This document shows positions 1 to 7,512 of a stretch of 64,000 nt of DNA, piece after piece. The stretch's first letter is position 1. Every line of letters begins with the position of its first letter. Position numbers and translations under genes: made by a program. Below the pieces are notes generated by a model. It had not been told where the DNA came from. It worked only from the letters and a program-made list of their open reading frames with translations, and searched no databases. Source of the DNA: Massiliimalia sp050943535 (lineage in GTDB: Bacteria; Bacillota; Clostridia; Oscillospirales; Ruminococcaceae); the NCBI GenBank assembly GCA_050943535.1, contig JBMNPJ010000006.1:184216-248215 (forward strand). Reading direction: 5' to 3'.

Positions 1-1
1 C

Positions 2-511
2 TATATCGGGCAGAATACCCAGTACTTTATTCCAAAATTTAAGGCGATGAGCGAAAAAGGCAAAGGCAGTGTACAAGGGTTTAACTTTGCCGCTATGTTC
101 TTTAATGGATATTATTTTCTGTTTCGGAAAATGTATTTGTGGGGAGTTATGATTTTGGCGTTGATGCTGCTTTTGGAAATTCCGTCAGCTTTGTATTTGA
201 TCATGACTACACCTGGACTGAATACTGCTCTTGGATTGAATTTGGATACAGAACTTCTGGCAAAAATGACCAGTATCTGCTATGGGCTTCGTTTGGGAGT
301 CATGGTACTGTGCGGGGTATTCGGCAATCATCTTTATAAAATCCATTGTGAAAATAAAATTCAAAAACTGAGAAGTCAAATGACAGAACATCATCAATAT
401 GTAACATCATTGTCACGCACTGGCGGAACTTCTTTTGTTGTGATTTTTGTATTGTTTTTATTGAATATGGTACTTAGTATTGTATCAGTCTTTTTGTTTT
501 CTCCGTTTTAG
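2..511 (+). CDS. DUF2628-type integral membrane protein, 5' end outside window
   Basis: The reading frame is already open at base 2, so the gene starts upstream; 169 codons are visible. The visible part begins with a pattern typical of DUF2628 proteins: YIGQN, a tyrosine/phenylalanine-rich stretch, then FNFAAMFFNGYYFLFRKMY. Three hydrophobic segments follow, around visible residues 45-68, 90-112 and 143-166, so it is probably a small multi-pass membrane protein. DUF2628 proteins have no established biochemical function. The gene ends just before a strong bidirectional terminator and is convergent with the sugar-transport operon on the other strand. The family call rests on this motif alone. 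Confidence 0.6.
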   Translation, partial: YIGQNTQYFIPKFKAMSEKGKGSVQGFNFAAMFFNGYYFLFRKMYLWGVMILALMLLLEIPSALYLIMTTPGLNTALGLNLDTELLAKMTSICYGLRLGVMVLCGVFGNHLYKIHCENKIQKLRSQMTEHHQYVTSLSRTGGTSFVVIFVLFLLNMVLSIVSVFLFSPF

Positions 512-557
512 AGGCTGGAGTTAAAAAAGACCATGTGATATGATTGATGAAAAAAAG

Positions 558-595
558 AAAAGGGAGGCAAGCTAATTTTAGCTTGCCTCCCTTTT
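558..595. terminator. Bidirectional intrinsic terminator
   Basis: A 13-bp perfect stem (562-574 with 579-591, GGGAGGCAAGCTA) is flanked by A-run and T-run, so it can stop transcription in both directions. It lies between the DUF2628-type gene and the end of the minus-strand ABC/UroD operon. Confidence 0.9.
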
Positions 596-644
596 AAAAT
601 GTGGGGAAGGAGTTTTGCTTTCCTTCTCCATTTGAAAAGAGGAT

Positions 645-1682
645 TCAGGAAGAGCATTTTTCCAATCCATAATGATATGCTTCATCTAATAAGGCTTCCA
701 GACTATCCAAAGGTGTGTCAGGAGTCATATTATTTCCGGCCGCCAAAATCAGTCTTCCATCAGGACGATAGTAGGTGTCGATCATAAAGCGCACTTCTTT
801 TCTGACATCTTCCGGAGTACCATAAGGGATAATCTGTTGGACATCAAATCCTGCCCAGAAACAGATCTGGCCACCGAATTTTTCTACAATCTGTCGTTCA
901 TCCATAGTGTACTTTTGAATTGGGTGCAAAACATCCAAACCAATTTCAATAAAATCAGGAATCATCAGTTCTACATTGCCGCAGGTGTGCAGCCAGAAAT
1001 GCATTCCCAACTCATGGGCATAATCGATGAGTTCTTTATAATATGGTTTAAAGAATTCACGGAAAATTTCCAAGGAGAAGAACGGGCCTGTTTGCGTTCC
1101 AATATCGTCACTGGTCCAAATGGCGTCCAGCCCCATTTCTTCTTTCCCGCGGCGGAGCATCACCTTGTAAAAGTCGGTTAATGCACGGAACAGCCGATGT
1201 ACTTCATCTGGGTATTCGTAGAAATCGCACAAGGCATTTTCCATTCCCCGCAAAGACCAAAGCCGTTCAAACAGCCAGTACCACCATAAGCCAACTCGAT
1301 ATTCTCCATGATCTTCAGGAATATTTTCAGGGATTAAGCCAGGGTAGTTAGGGTCTGGAAAATCTGCCAGTACAGCGTCAAGATTTTCCCAGTCTAAAGC
1401 AGTAACAGCGTCAAATGCAACGTTGGGTGGAAATGGATTGTCCATGTTCATCCAACGGTAAGAAGGTGCGTCTTTTGGTGCTTCAAATACATTGGGAATG
1501 TGGAAATTGATTTTTACAATGTCACATGGATATTGCTGGAGCACCTTTGCATATTCAGGTGCCCGGTCACCGAAAGCATCAGCACTGATCCATTGCTGAA
1601 TCGCAATGGGAACTCTGCGAGCTTTTCCTTTGCCTTCAATGACATTGGTAATTTCTTCTCGAGTTAACATTTTGTCGTACAT
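645..1682 (-). CDS. Uroporphyrinogen decarboxylase (URO-D/MtaA-like) family protein
   Basis: A 345-residue protein of the URO-D superfamily, which includes haem-pathway UroD and the MtaA/CmuA corrinoid methyltransferases. An HTC triad near residues 232-234 (LHTCGN) matches the first two zinc ligands of MtaA-type enzymes. The position where those enzymes usually carry a second cysteine reads AAGNNMTPDTP near residue 315, so the third ligand is missing. It is the last gene of an operon behind a sugar-type ABC importer, 18 bp after the permease gene, and no other haem gene is adjacent. Haem synthesis is therefore unlikely. A role on the imported substrate, or a methyl transfer, is inference. The ATG at 1682 follows an AAGGCGG ribosome-binding site. 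Confidence 0.75.
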   Translation of the reverse strand: MYDKMLTREEITNVIEGKGKARRVPIAIQQWISADAFGDRAPEYAKVLQQYPCDIVKINFHIPNVFEAPKDAPSYRWMNMDNPFPPNVAFDAVTALDWENLDAVLADFPDPNYPGLIPENIPEDHGEYRVGLWWYWLFERLWSLRGMENALCDFYEYPDEVHRLFRALTDFYKVMLRRGKEEMGLDAIWTSDDIGTQTGPFFSLEIFREFFKPYYKELIDYAHELGMHFWLHTCGNVELMIPDFIEIGLDVLHPIQKYTMDERQIVEKFGGQICFWAGFDVQQIIPYGTPEDVRKEVRFMIDTYYRPDGRLILAAGNNMTPDTPLDSLEALLDEAYHYGLEKCSS

Positions 1683-1700
1683 AAATTTTATACCGCCTTT

Positions 1701-2543
1701 TTAACCTTTTACAGCGCCTGCCATCATTCCGTTGACAAAATATTTTTCTCCTACTGCTGTCAGAATAATAATGATTGGGATACAGGACAGCAATGCACCT
1801 GCCAGTGGAGCGCCGTAAGAAATTTTATAGAAGTTTTGCAGTCTCATCAAACCGATGGGGAGAGTATATTTGATTTCTTCGTTTAAGTAAATGAGTGGGG
1901 TCATAAAGTCATTCCAGGTACTCATAAAGGTAAGTACACCCTGCATTCCTAAACCTGCTGCGCTGAGCGGTACCGCAATCTGCAGGAAAATCCGCATTTC
2001 ACTGCAGCCGTCAATGGTAGCGCTTTCGTACAGTTCTTTTGGAACAGATTTCATAATCTGTGTAATCAGGAAGATACCAAATGCACTGATGGTAGAAGGA
2101 ACCAGCAGAGGAACGTAGGTACCGAAAAATCCCATTTGCTGATACATTTGGAACTGAGGAACCATATATACCTGCCCAGGAATCAACATGGTAGAAATAA
2201 TCAAAGTAAACAGAATATTTTTACCTTTAAATTCAAAACGGTTAAAGCCGTAAGCTACCAGTCCGTTAAAGGTCATAGCAATCAGGGCACAAGCTGTAGA
2301 GATCATCAAGCTGTTGCCAAACTGACGCCAGAATGGGATGGTGTCAAACAAAGTTTTAAAATGTTCTAGGGTAGGAGATTCTGGGATAATACGCAAGGGG
2401 AAACGATTCATTTCCATATCGGTTTTAAATGCACCGGAAATCATAATCACAAAAGGATACAGCACACAGATTACAAGAACTACCAGGATCAGATAGAAAA
2501 GAATGGTGCTGATAATTTTTCTGCTTTTCATTCCTATTTTCAT
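1701..2543 (-). CDS. Carbohydrate ABC transporter permease, MalG type
   Basis: A 280-residue inner-membrane permease of the CUT1 sugar-importer class. It has a hydrophobic N-terminal helix (about residues 11-36), further membrane helices, and the EAA loop ESATIDGCSEMRIF near residues 173-186 that docks on the ATPase. No ATP-binding subunit is encoded here, which is usual for CUT1 importers in Firmicutes that share an MsmX-like ATPase encoded elsewhere. The gene starts 13 bp after the upstream permease and is followed closely by the URO-D gene, so all three are probably cotranscribed. The substrate cannot be told from sequence. Confidence 0.9.
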   Translation of the reverse strand: MKIGMKSRKIISTILFYLILVVLVICVLYPFVIMISGAFKTDMEMNRFPLRIIPESPTLEHFKTLFDTIPFWRQFGNSLMISTACALIAMTFNGLVAYGFNRFEFKGKNILFTLIISTMLIPGQVYMVPQFQMYQQMGFFGTYVPLLVPSTISAFGIFLITQIMKSVPKELYESATIDGCSEMRIFLQIAVPLSAAGLGMQGVLTFMSTWNDFMTPLIYLNEEIKYTLPIGLMRLQNFYKISYGAPLAGALLSCIPIIIILTAVGEKYFVNGMMAGAVKG

Positions 2544-2556
2544 AATAGCTGCCTCC

Positions 2557-3447
2557 TTAGTCCTTATCTCTCATAATGTAGCGCTGAATGGATGTGATGA
2601 TTAACAGGATAACTGCTAATACATAGCCCATTGTAGCAGCTTCATTCATCTTGTTGTCTCGGAACATGGTGTTGTACAGGTAAATTACCGGGTAAAGCAT
2701 AGAGTCTCTTGCTCCAGTGCTGCCTGCACCAACCAAGGTGTATACTTCACCGAACATTGCAAAAGAACCAGTAATAGCGGTAAATACAACATATACCATA
2801 ATCGGCTTTAACAGAGGGAATTTGATACGCCAAAATTCCTGCCATGCGTTGGCTCCGTCAATTCGCGCAGCTTCTCCCAAATCGCTGGAAATTCCCTGCA
2901 GGCCGCTGAGGAAATACAAACTATTTACCCCAAAATACCGCCATGTTCCAATAATTACTAAGGAAACAACCGCCCATTTCGGGTCATTTAAAAAACGGAT
3001 ATTTTTATCGATCAGGCCTACTGCCTGCAACAGTTCGTTTAAAATACCCCCGTTAGTTTTTAAAATATACTTAAAGACAATCCCGACTACCAGTACAGAA
3101 GTTACATTCGGGATAAAAAATACAGTGGACATGGTTCCGCGCTTTTTCCCCATGAGTGCACTGTTGAGCATCACTGCTGCCCCCAGTGCTACCGGCAGAA
3201 TAATGAATACACTGCCGCAGGTATACAGGGCAGCGTTGGAAATCGCTTTCCAGAACCGGCTGTCAGTAAGCACTTCCTGATAATTGGAAAATCCTACAAA
3301 AGCCCCTTTGCTTTCCAGGGACATAACCATACCGGAGAGCAGCGGATATAAACCAAAAATGGTGTAGAGAATGAAGAATGGTGAAATGAATAAATAAGGT
3401 TTAACCTTACGAAATTTAAATTTTTTCCGGGTCTGAACTTGACTCAT
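2557..3447 (-). CDS. Sugar ABC transporter permease, MalF/UgpA type
   Basis: A 296-residue permease and partner of the MalG-type protein encoded next to it. It has about six membrane helices, beginning around residue 17, and the EAA loop EAARIDGANAWQEF near residues 192-205. The start ATG at 3447 follows a good AAAGGAGG-type site. The 75-bp gap to the substrate-binding gene contains a stem-loop without a T-run, consistent with higher expression of the binding protein than of the permeases. Confidence 0.9.
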   Translation of the reverse strand: MSQVQTRKKFKFRKVKPYLFISPFFILYTIFGLYPLLSGMVMSLESKGAFVGFSNYQEVLTDSRFWKAISNAALYTCGSVFIILPVALGAAVMLNSALMGKKRGTMSTVFFIPNVTSVLVVGIVFKYILKTNGGILNELLQAVGLIDKNIRFLNDPKWAVVSLVIIGTWRYFGVNSLYFLSGLQGISSDLGEAARIDGANAWQEFWRIKFPLLKPIMVYVVFTAITGSFAMFGEVYTLVGAGSTGARDSMLYPVIYLYNTMFRDNKMNEAATMGYVLAVILLIITSIQRYIMRDKD

Positions 3448-3470
3448 ACCTGAAGCCTCCTTTTAATCTT

Positions 3471-3507
3471 GACGGCAGACAGGATACGTAGTATCCCGCC
3501 TGCCGTC
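3471..3507 (-). promoter_or_regulatory. Intercistronic stem-loop between binding protein and permeases
   Basis: An 8-bp stem (3471-3478 with 3500-3507) encloses a 6-bp stem (3482-3487 with 3491-3496, loop GTA). No U-run follows on the minus strand, so it is more likely an mRNA-stabilising or processing element than a terminator. Such elements are common after the binding-protein gene of ABC operons. Confidence 0.6.
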
Positions 3508-3522
3508 GTCATGATATTTAGG

Positions 3523-4864
3523 TTATCCTAATTCTGCGATGTAAGCGTCTACATCGTCTTGAACAGCCTGAAGGAGTTCATCAGTTGTCATATTGCCTTC
3601 AACCCAGTCATAAGAGTAGTTTTTAAAGGATTCGCTGAATTTTCCTCTCCATGGAGCCTGGTTTTGTTTTGGCATTTCTTCAGCAAGTTCTGTATACAAA
3701 TCACCCAGAACCTGATTGTCATAGTATTCTACCGGACCATTGCACAAAGGCATTGCTTCATAAACCGGAGGATACAGGTTAATCATTTCATATTTCTTAA
3801 CAACATTGTCTGTCTGAATCATTGCATATTTCATGAAGTCCCACAACATATCTTTGTCTTTCTTGGTGTAGGAACTCATACAGAAACCAGTACCGCCGCT
3901 GCAAGAAGTTCTTGCGGAATTGGAATCGTATTGAGGCAAATATGCCATTTTCCACATACCGGATTGTTCCGGAACGTTGTCGCGGAGCCAACCAGCAGCC
4001 CAGTCAGGAGTATAATAAGTAGCAACTTCGTCAGCTGCAATTGCATTCCAACGATCTTCATCTGTTTCAACTGGCAGAATCATATCGTTTTGCTGCATAT
4101 ACAGCACGTCATCCAGCATATTTTTCAGTGCATCGTTTCCAACAATATTAGTAGTACCATCTTCATTTACATAGCTGTTACCGCTGGCTTTTAAATATAG
4201 GTCGATATCATCTGAGAAACCGGAAACCAAATCGCCCATTGTAGCAATATAGATTCCTTCTTCAGCAAATTTTTCTGCTGCGGCTTTGTATTCATCCCAG
4301 GTAGTAGGAACTTCAATTCCAGCCTGTTCAAACAAATCTGGACGGTAAGCCATGGTAACTGGACACAGAGCGTGTTCGATTCCATAATAATTGCCGTTGT
4401 AGGAATACAGGCTCAAACGGTTTTCTACCATCTTATCTAAAATTCCGTCTGCTTCCATACGGTCGTTGAGCGGTTCAAAGAACATTTTTTCTTCATTCAT
4501 GTAAAGAGGAAATTGTCCCTGTTCCATATCAATTAAGTCAGGAGTGCCTTCACCGCCTGCGGTAATGATAACTGCTAGACGGTCATTCATTGCTGTAGTG
4601 TCCATAACCTGAATGTCAAACTGTACATCTGGATGTTCAGAGGTGTACTGTTCAGTTACCCATTCAAAATAATTGGAGTGGGTTTCAGCAAACAGCCAGA
4701 GAGTAACCTTGCTTTCGTCTACCTTCAGTTCAGAGGTAGTGGAGGTGTCCCCCCCCCCCCCCGGAGGTGTTGGAGCCAGAAGAACCGCCGCAGGAAGCAA
4801 GGGATGTACCCAATAATGTAGCGGCCAATGCAACTGCCATCAATTTTGTTTTCTTTGTGTTCAT
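3523..4864 (-). CDS. Sugar ABC transporter substrate-binding lipoprotein, frameshifted at a G14 tract
   Basis: This is the extracellular solute-binding protein of the importer. The C-terminal 430 or so residues are intact and match family-1 sugar-binding proteins (for example AVIITAGGEGTPDL and GWLRDNVPEQSG). The true N-terminus starts at ATG 4864, behind AGGAG: MNTKKTKL, a hydrophobic stretch and a clear lipobox LASCGG (lipidated Cys25), then a Ser/Gly linker. The linker is encoded by a run of 14 G (4749-4762 as C on the plus strand). With 14 G the lipoprotein frame runs into TGA a few codons later; 13 or 16 G would restore the frame to DTSTTSELKVD and give about 446 residues. The gene is therefore either phase-variable or affected by a homopolymer sequencing error. 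It is the first gene of the operon, divergent from an AraC regulator. Confidence 0.85.
4749..4762. repeat. Homopolymer C14/G14 tract inside a lipoprotein gene
   Basis: Fourteen consecutive C on the plus strand, in the linker just downstream of the lipobox codons. The same short word, GGAGGTGT, flanks it on both sides (4741-4748 and 4763-4770). Such tracts are slippage-prone. Confidence 0.95.
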
Positions 4865-5034
4865 AATCGTCTCCTCTTTTCTTTAAATAGTTTTTTGTAT
4901 GTTTGTATTAATTTGCGGTCCAACACAAATTAATTAAAATCCTCCTTTCATATTCTATTAAAAAATGACGTTTAAATAACTATAAATTTTCATTAATTTT
5001 ATATTTTTTTATTGGTTTTTGTTATGATAGTGCC

Positions 5035-5040
5035 ATTATA
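5035..5040 (-). promoter_or_regulatory. Probable -10 box of the ABC operon promoter
   Basis: TATAAT on the minus strand, 170 bp upstream of the binding-protein start. No good -35 box is found 16-18 bp upstream, as expected for a promoter that needs an activator. Confidence 0.4.
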
Positions 5041-5094
5041 CGAGAAAAAATATTAAAAATCTATACTGAGAATTGCTATTCTTATGAACTTTTT

Positions 5095-5118
5095 TGCGAA
5101 ATATGTAAAAATTTCGCA
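5095..5118. promoter_or_regulatory. Perfect inverted repeat, candidate AraC-type regulator site
   Basis: TGCGAAAT (5095-5102) and ATTTCGCA (5111-5118) form a perfect 8-bp inverted repeat with an 8-bp spacer. It lies in the 471-bp AT-rich gap between the divergent ABC operon and the AraC gene, about 55 bp upstream of the candidate -10. I see no open reading frame in this gap. Confidence 0.45.
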
Positions 5119-5335
5119 TAAATTAATCATAGAAACACTATACAAATTAAAGTTAGATTGTTATAATATTTTATATATTTTAGATTATTTTTAATGAATT
5201 GGCAAAAAATTGCCGGAAAGGCGCAGGACCTTTGGGGGAAATATTCAAAAACATATTTGCGGAGAAATCTCATAGAAAAAATTCAGAAAGCGATTGTCAT
5301 TTGAGGTTTTATTTTTCAATATTGGGGGGAAAGCC

Positions 5336-6181
5336 ATGTTTTGCGACATATTTGAAAATTTTTCTCCAGTAGCACTGGGGTTTAATGCTGTACGTCCAAA
5401 TGAGCGGGATGATGAATCTTATGGCGCCAGAGTGGTGGAGTGCTATGAATTGGAATTTATTTCACATGGTACCGGAAAAGTAATTGTAGATGGAAAAGAT
5501 GTTCCGGCCTGTGATCATGCTTTGCATTTTCGTCGTCCGGGGATGCATGTTGAGGGGATTGGCATTTATCACAGCCACTATATTGAATTTGACTTTAACA
5601 GCCGCAAAGATGTGATTGACGAACTGAATGAAATGCCTGCATTTTATATGGTAGAAGAATACACCGAGATTGAAGGGATTTTTCATCAATTGTTTCAGGA
5701 ATATTATGAAGAAAATGTATTTCAATCTCTTTCCTATAAAATCCATGTAATGCGGTTATTTGAAATTATGATTAATGACTGGTATTATAAAACCAAAAAC
5801 GCAGCTTTCTCTGTAGTAGTAGCGGAAAATATTCATCAATCCATTCAATATATGCAGGAACATCTGTCTCAATCCATTACCATTAAAGAATTGGCAGAAG
5901 TAGCGGGTTACAGTTTATATCATTACACTCGGATGTTTAAAGAGGTAACTGCCCAGACACCGGTGCAGTATCTTACCCGTCTTCGCGTGAACCGTTCAAA
6001 AAGATTGTTGGTTGAAACAGAAATGTCCATTGAAGAAGTATTGGCGTTTTGTGGGTTTAACAGTTATTCTTATTTTTTTCGGGTCTTTAAAGAGCATTGT
6101 GGGATTACGCCGTATCAGTACCGAGAGAAACATAAGTCATATTCAAAAAGACAGCAGAGAAAACAGGCAGAAAAAGGTTGA
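5336..6181 (+). CDS. AraC-family transcriptional regulator of the ABC operon
   Basis: A 281-residue regulator: an N-terminal cupin-like sensing half (about residues 15-150) and a C-terminal double helix-turn-helix AraC DNA-binding domain (about 175-275). The domain carries the typical pattern SITIKELAEVAGYSLYHYTR and the second-helix signature FCGFNSYSYFFRVFKEHCG. ATG 5336 was chosen because GGGGG precedes it; a TTG at 5294 lies in the same frame but lacks a ribosome-binding site. Its divergent position next to the sugar importer suggests that it senses the transported ligand and activates that operon. Its stop codon overlaps the -35 box of the next promoter. Confidence 0.88.
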   Translation: MFCDIFENFSPVALGFNAVRPNERDDESYGARVVECYELEFISHGTGKVIVDGKDVPACDHALHFRRPGMHVEGIGIYHSHYIEFDFNSRKDVIDELNEMPAFYMVEEYTEIEGIFHQLFQEYYEENVFQSLSYKIHVMRLFEIMINDWYYKTKNAAFSVVVAENIHQSIQYMQEHLSQSITIKELAEVAGYSLYHYTRMFKEVTAQTPVQYLTRLRVNRSKRLLVETEMSIEEVLAFCGFNSYSYFFRVFKEHCGITPYQYREKHKSYSKRQQRKQAEKG

Positions 6182-6206
6182 CAACGCCATAAAAAGCTGA
6201 TATAAT
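6178..6206 (+). promoter_or_regulatory. Consensus sigma-A promoter of rpsF-ssb-rpsR
   Basis: TTGACA (6178-6183) and TATAAT (6201-6206) with a 17-bp spacer form a perfect consensus promoter. It overlaps the stop codon of the preceding regulator gene. Confidence 0.92.
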
Positions 6207-6214
6207 ATTATCTG

Positions 6215-6265
6215 CGCTTTGGGAATTGAAGCGTTATCCTTGCTCTGCAGGATGATATGCAGGGC
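6215..6265 (+). promoter_or_regulatory. Two hairpins in the rpsF leader
   Basis: The leader of about 80 nt holds CGCTT/AAGCG (6215-6219 with 6229-6233) and an 8-bp stem GCTCTGCA/TGCAGGGC (6242-6249 with 6258-6265). S6:S18 autoregulatory leaders are known in other bacteria. I cannot point to their conserved bulge here, so the function is unassigned. Confidence 0.4.
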
Positions 6266-6294
6266 CTAAAGTCCAAAAGGAGGTGCTATTGAAA

Positions 6295-6591
6295 ATGGCA
6301 AAATTAGAACAGAATTACGAAGCAATCGTTATCCTGAGTACCAAATTAGGTGAAGAGGGCATTAAAGCTGCAGTTGAAAAATTCACAGCTTTGATCTCTA
6401 AAGAAGCAAAATTGGATTCCGTTGATGAATGGGGTAAACGCAGACTGGCTTACGCAATCAACTACGAAACCGAAGGTTACTATGTAATGTACACCTTCAA
6501 CAGTGCTCCAGCTTTCCCAGCTGAACTGGATCGTATTTTCAAAATCACAGACGGCGTTATGCGTTCTTTGATCGTTGCGAAAGAAGACTGA
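6295..6591 (+). CDS. rpsF: 30S ribosomal protein S6
   Basis: A 98-residue protein matching S6 in length and pattern: N-terminal YEAIVILSTKLGEEG, internal WGKRRLAYAINYETEGYY, and C-terminal FKITDGVMRSLIV. S6 binds 16S rRNA as a heterodimer with S18, which is encoded two genes downstream. ATG 6295 has AAAGGAGGTG nine bases upstream; GTG 6283 in the same frame falls inside that site and is rejected. First gene of the conserved rpsF-ssb-rpsR operon. Confidence 0.97.
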   Translation: MAKLEQNYEAIVILSTKLGEEGIKAAVEKFTALISKEAKLDSVDEWGKRRLAYAINYETEGYYVMYTFNSAPAFPAELDRIFKITDGVMRSLIVAKED

Positions 6592-6609
6592 GTTAGGAGT
6601 TGAGCTTTT

Positions 6610-7053
6610 ATGCTGAATAGAGCAATTTTAATGGGTCGTTTAACGGCAGATCCGGATTTGCGTCAAACTCCAAATGGAGTTTCTGTGGTTACTTTTTCTT
6701 TGGCTGTGTCCAGAAATTATAACCGTGATCAGACGGATTTTATTAATATTGTTGCCTGGCGTCAAACTGCTGAATTTGTCAGCAAGTATTTTAAAAAAGG
6801 CCAGTTAGTAGCAGTAGAAGGCGCTATTCAGACCAGAAGTTACACTGACCAGGCAGGAAATAAACGGACAGCATTTGAAGTAGTTGCTGATCAGGTTTAT
6901 TTTGCTGAATCCAAAGGCGGGGCAAAACCTGCTGTTCACGATTTCCCGATGCCATCTGAAATGGACGAGCCTGCAAAAGGCACCAGCTTTTCTATCGGTA
7001 ATATTGAAGATTACGAGGAAATCGATACGGACGACGGTGATCTGCCGTTTTGA
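6610..7053 (+). CDS. ssb: Single-stranded DNA-binding protein
   Basis: A 147-residue SSB with an OB-fold at about residues 1-105 (MLNRAILMGRLTADPDLRQT, FINIVAWRQTAEFV, SKYFKKGQLVAVEG) and an acidic C-terminal tail ending DDGDLPF, the tip that binds partner proteins. It coats single-stranded DNA in replication and repair. The gene lies 18 bp after rpsF with its own AGGAG site, in the standard Firmicutes operon position. Confidence 0.97.
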   Translation: MLNRAILMGRLTADPDLRQTPNGVSVVTFSLAVSRNYNRDQTDFINIVAWRQTAEFVSKYFKKGQLVAVEGAIQTRSYTDQAGNKRTAFEVVADQVYFAESKGGAKPAVHDFPMPSEMDEPAKGTSFSIGNIEDYEEIDTDDGDLPF

Positions 7054-7092
7054 TCCGTTTAGCCTAATGTTAAATAAGGGAGGTACTTGAAT

Positions 7093-7329
7093 ATGGAAAG
7101 ACCAAATAATCGTGGTAAACGTACTCGCAGAAAAGTATGTGCATTCTGTGTAGATAAAGTAGAACATATCGATTATAAAGATGTTGCAAAACTGAGAAGA
7201 TTCTTGTCTGAAAGAGGCAAAATCATTCCTAGACGTGTAACTGGCACTTGTGCTCATCATCAGCGTCAGCTGACTGTTGCAATTAAACGTGCTCGTCACA
7301 TTGCTTTGCTGCCATACGTTGCAGACTAA
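7093..7329 (+). CDS. rpsR: 30S ribosomal protein S18, zinc-ribbon form
   Basis: A 78-residue S18. It keeps CAFC near residues 14-17 and CAHHQR near the middle, which is the zinc-binding (C+) version of the protein. The rest is typical (IDYKDVAKLRRF, GKIIPRRVTG, AIKRARHIALLPY). The start is ATG 7093 behind GGGAGG; a TTG two codons earlier is less likely. Last gene of the operon, followed by a strong terminator. Confidence 0.97.
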   Translation: MERPNNRGKRTRRKVCAFCVDKVEHIDYKDVAKLRRFLSERGKIIPRRVTGTCAHHQRQLTVAIKRARHIALLPYVAD

Positions 7330-7346
7330 TTTTTGTAATTGCTGTA

Positions 7347-7378
7347 AATCCCCGGTGGAATTCCACCGGGGATTTTTA
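7347..7378 (+). terminator. rpsR terminator
   Basis: A 14-bp perfect palindromic stem (7347-7360 with 7361-7374, centred on GGAATTCC) followed by TTTTTA. Confidence 0.92.
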
Positions 7379-7512
7379 TATGTCAAAAAAATTGTTCATG
7401 AAAAACCAATTTGTTTTTCATTGGACATTTTCACATTCTGTGGTATAATAATTCTGTTTTTCAGAAAATAGAAAAAATGTTGTATAACAGAACGATAGAA
7501 AGAGGAATCATT

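Noticed and set aside
3523..4833. A continuous frame for the binding protein starting at TTG 4833 (MHWPLHYW...)
   Set aside because: No signal peptide or ribosome-binding site; the lipoprotein start at 4864 lies in a different frame and is far better, so the TTG frame is a by-product of the G14 frameshift.
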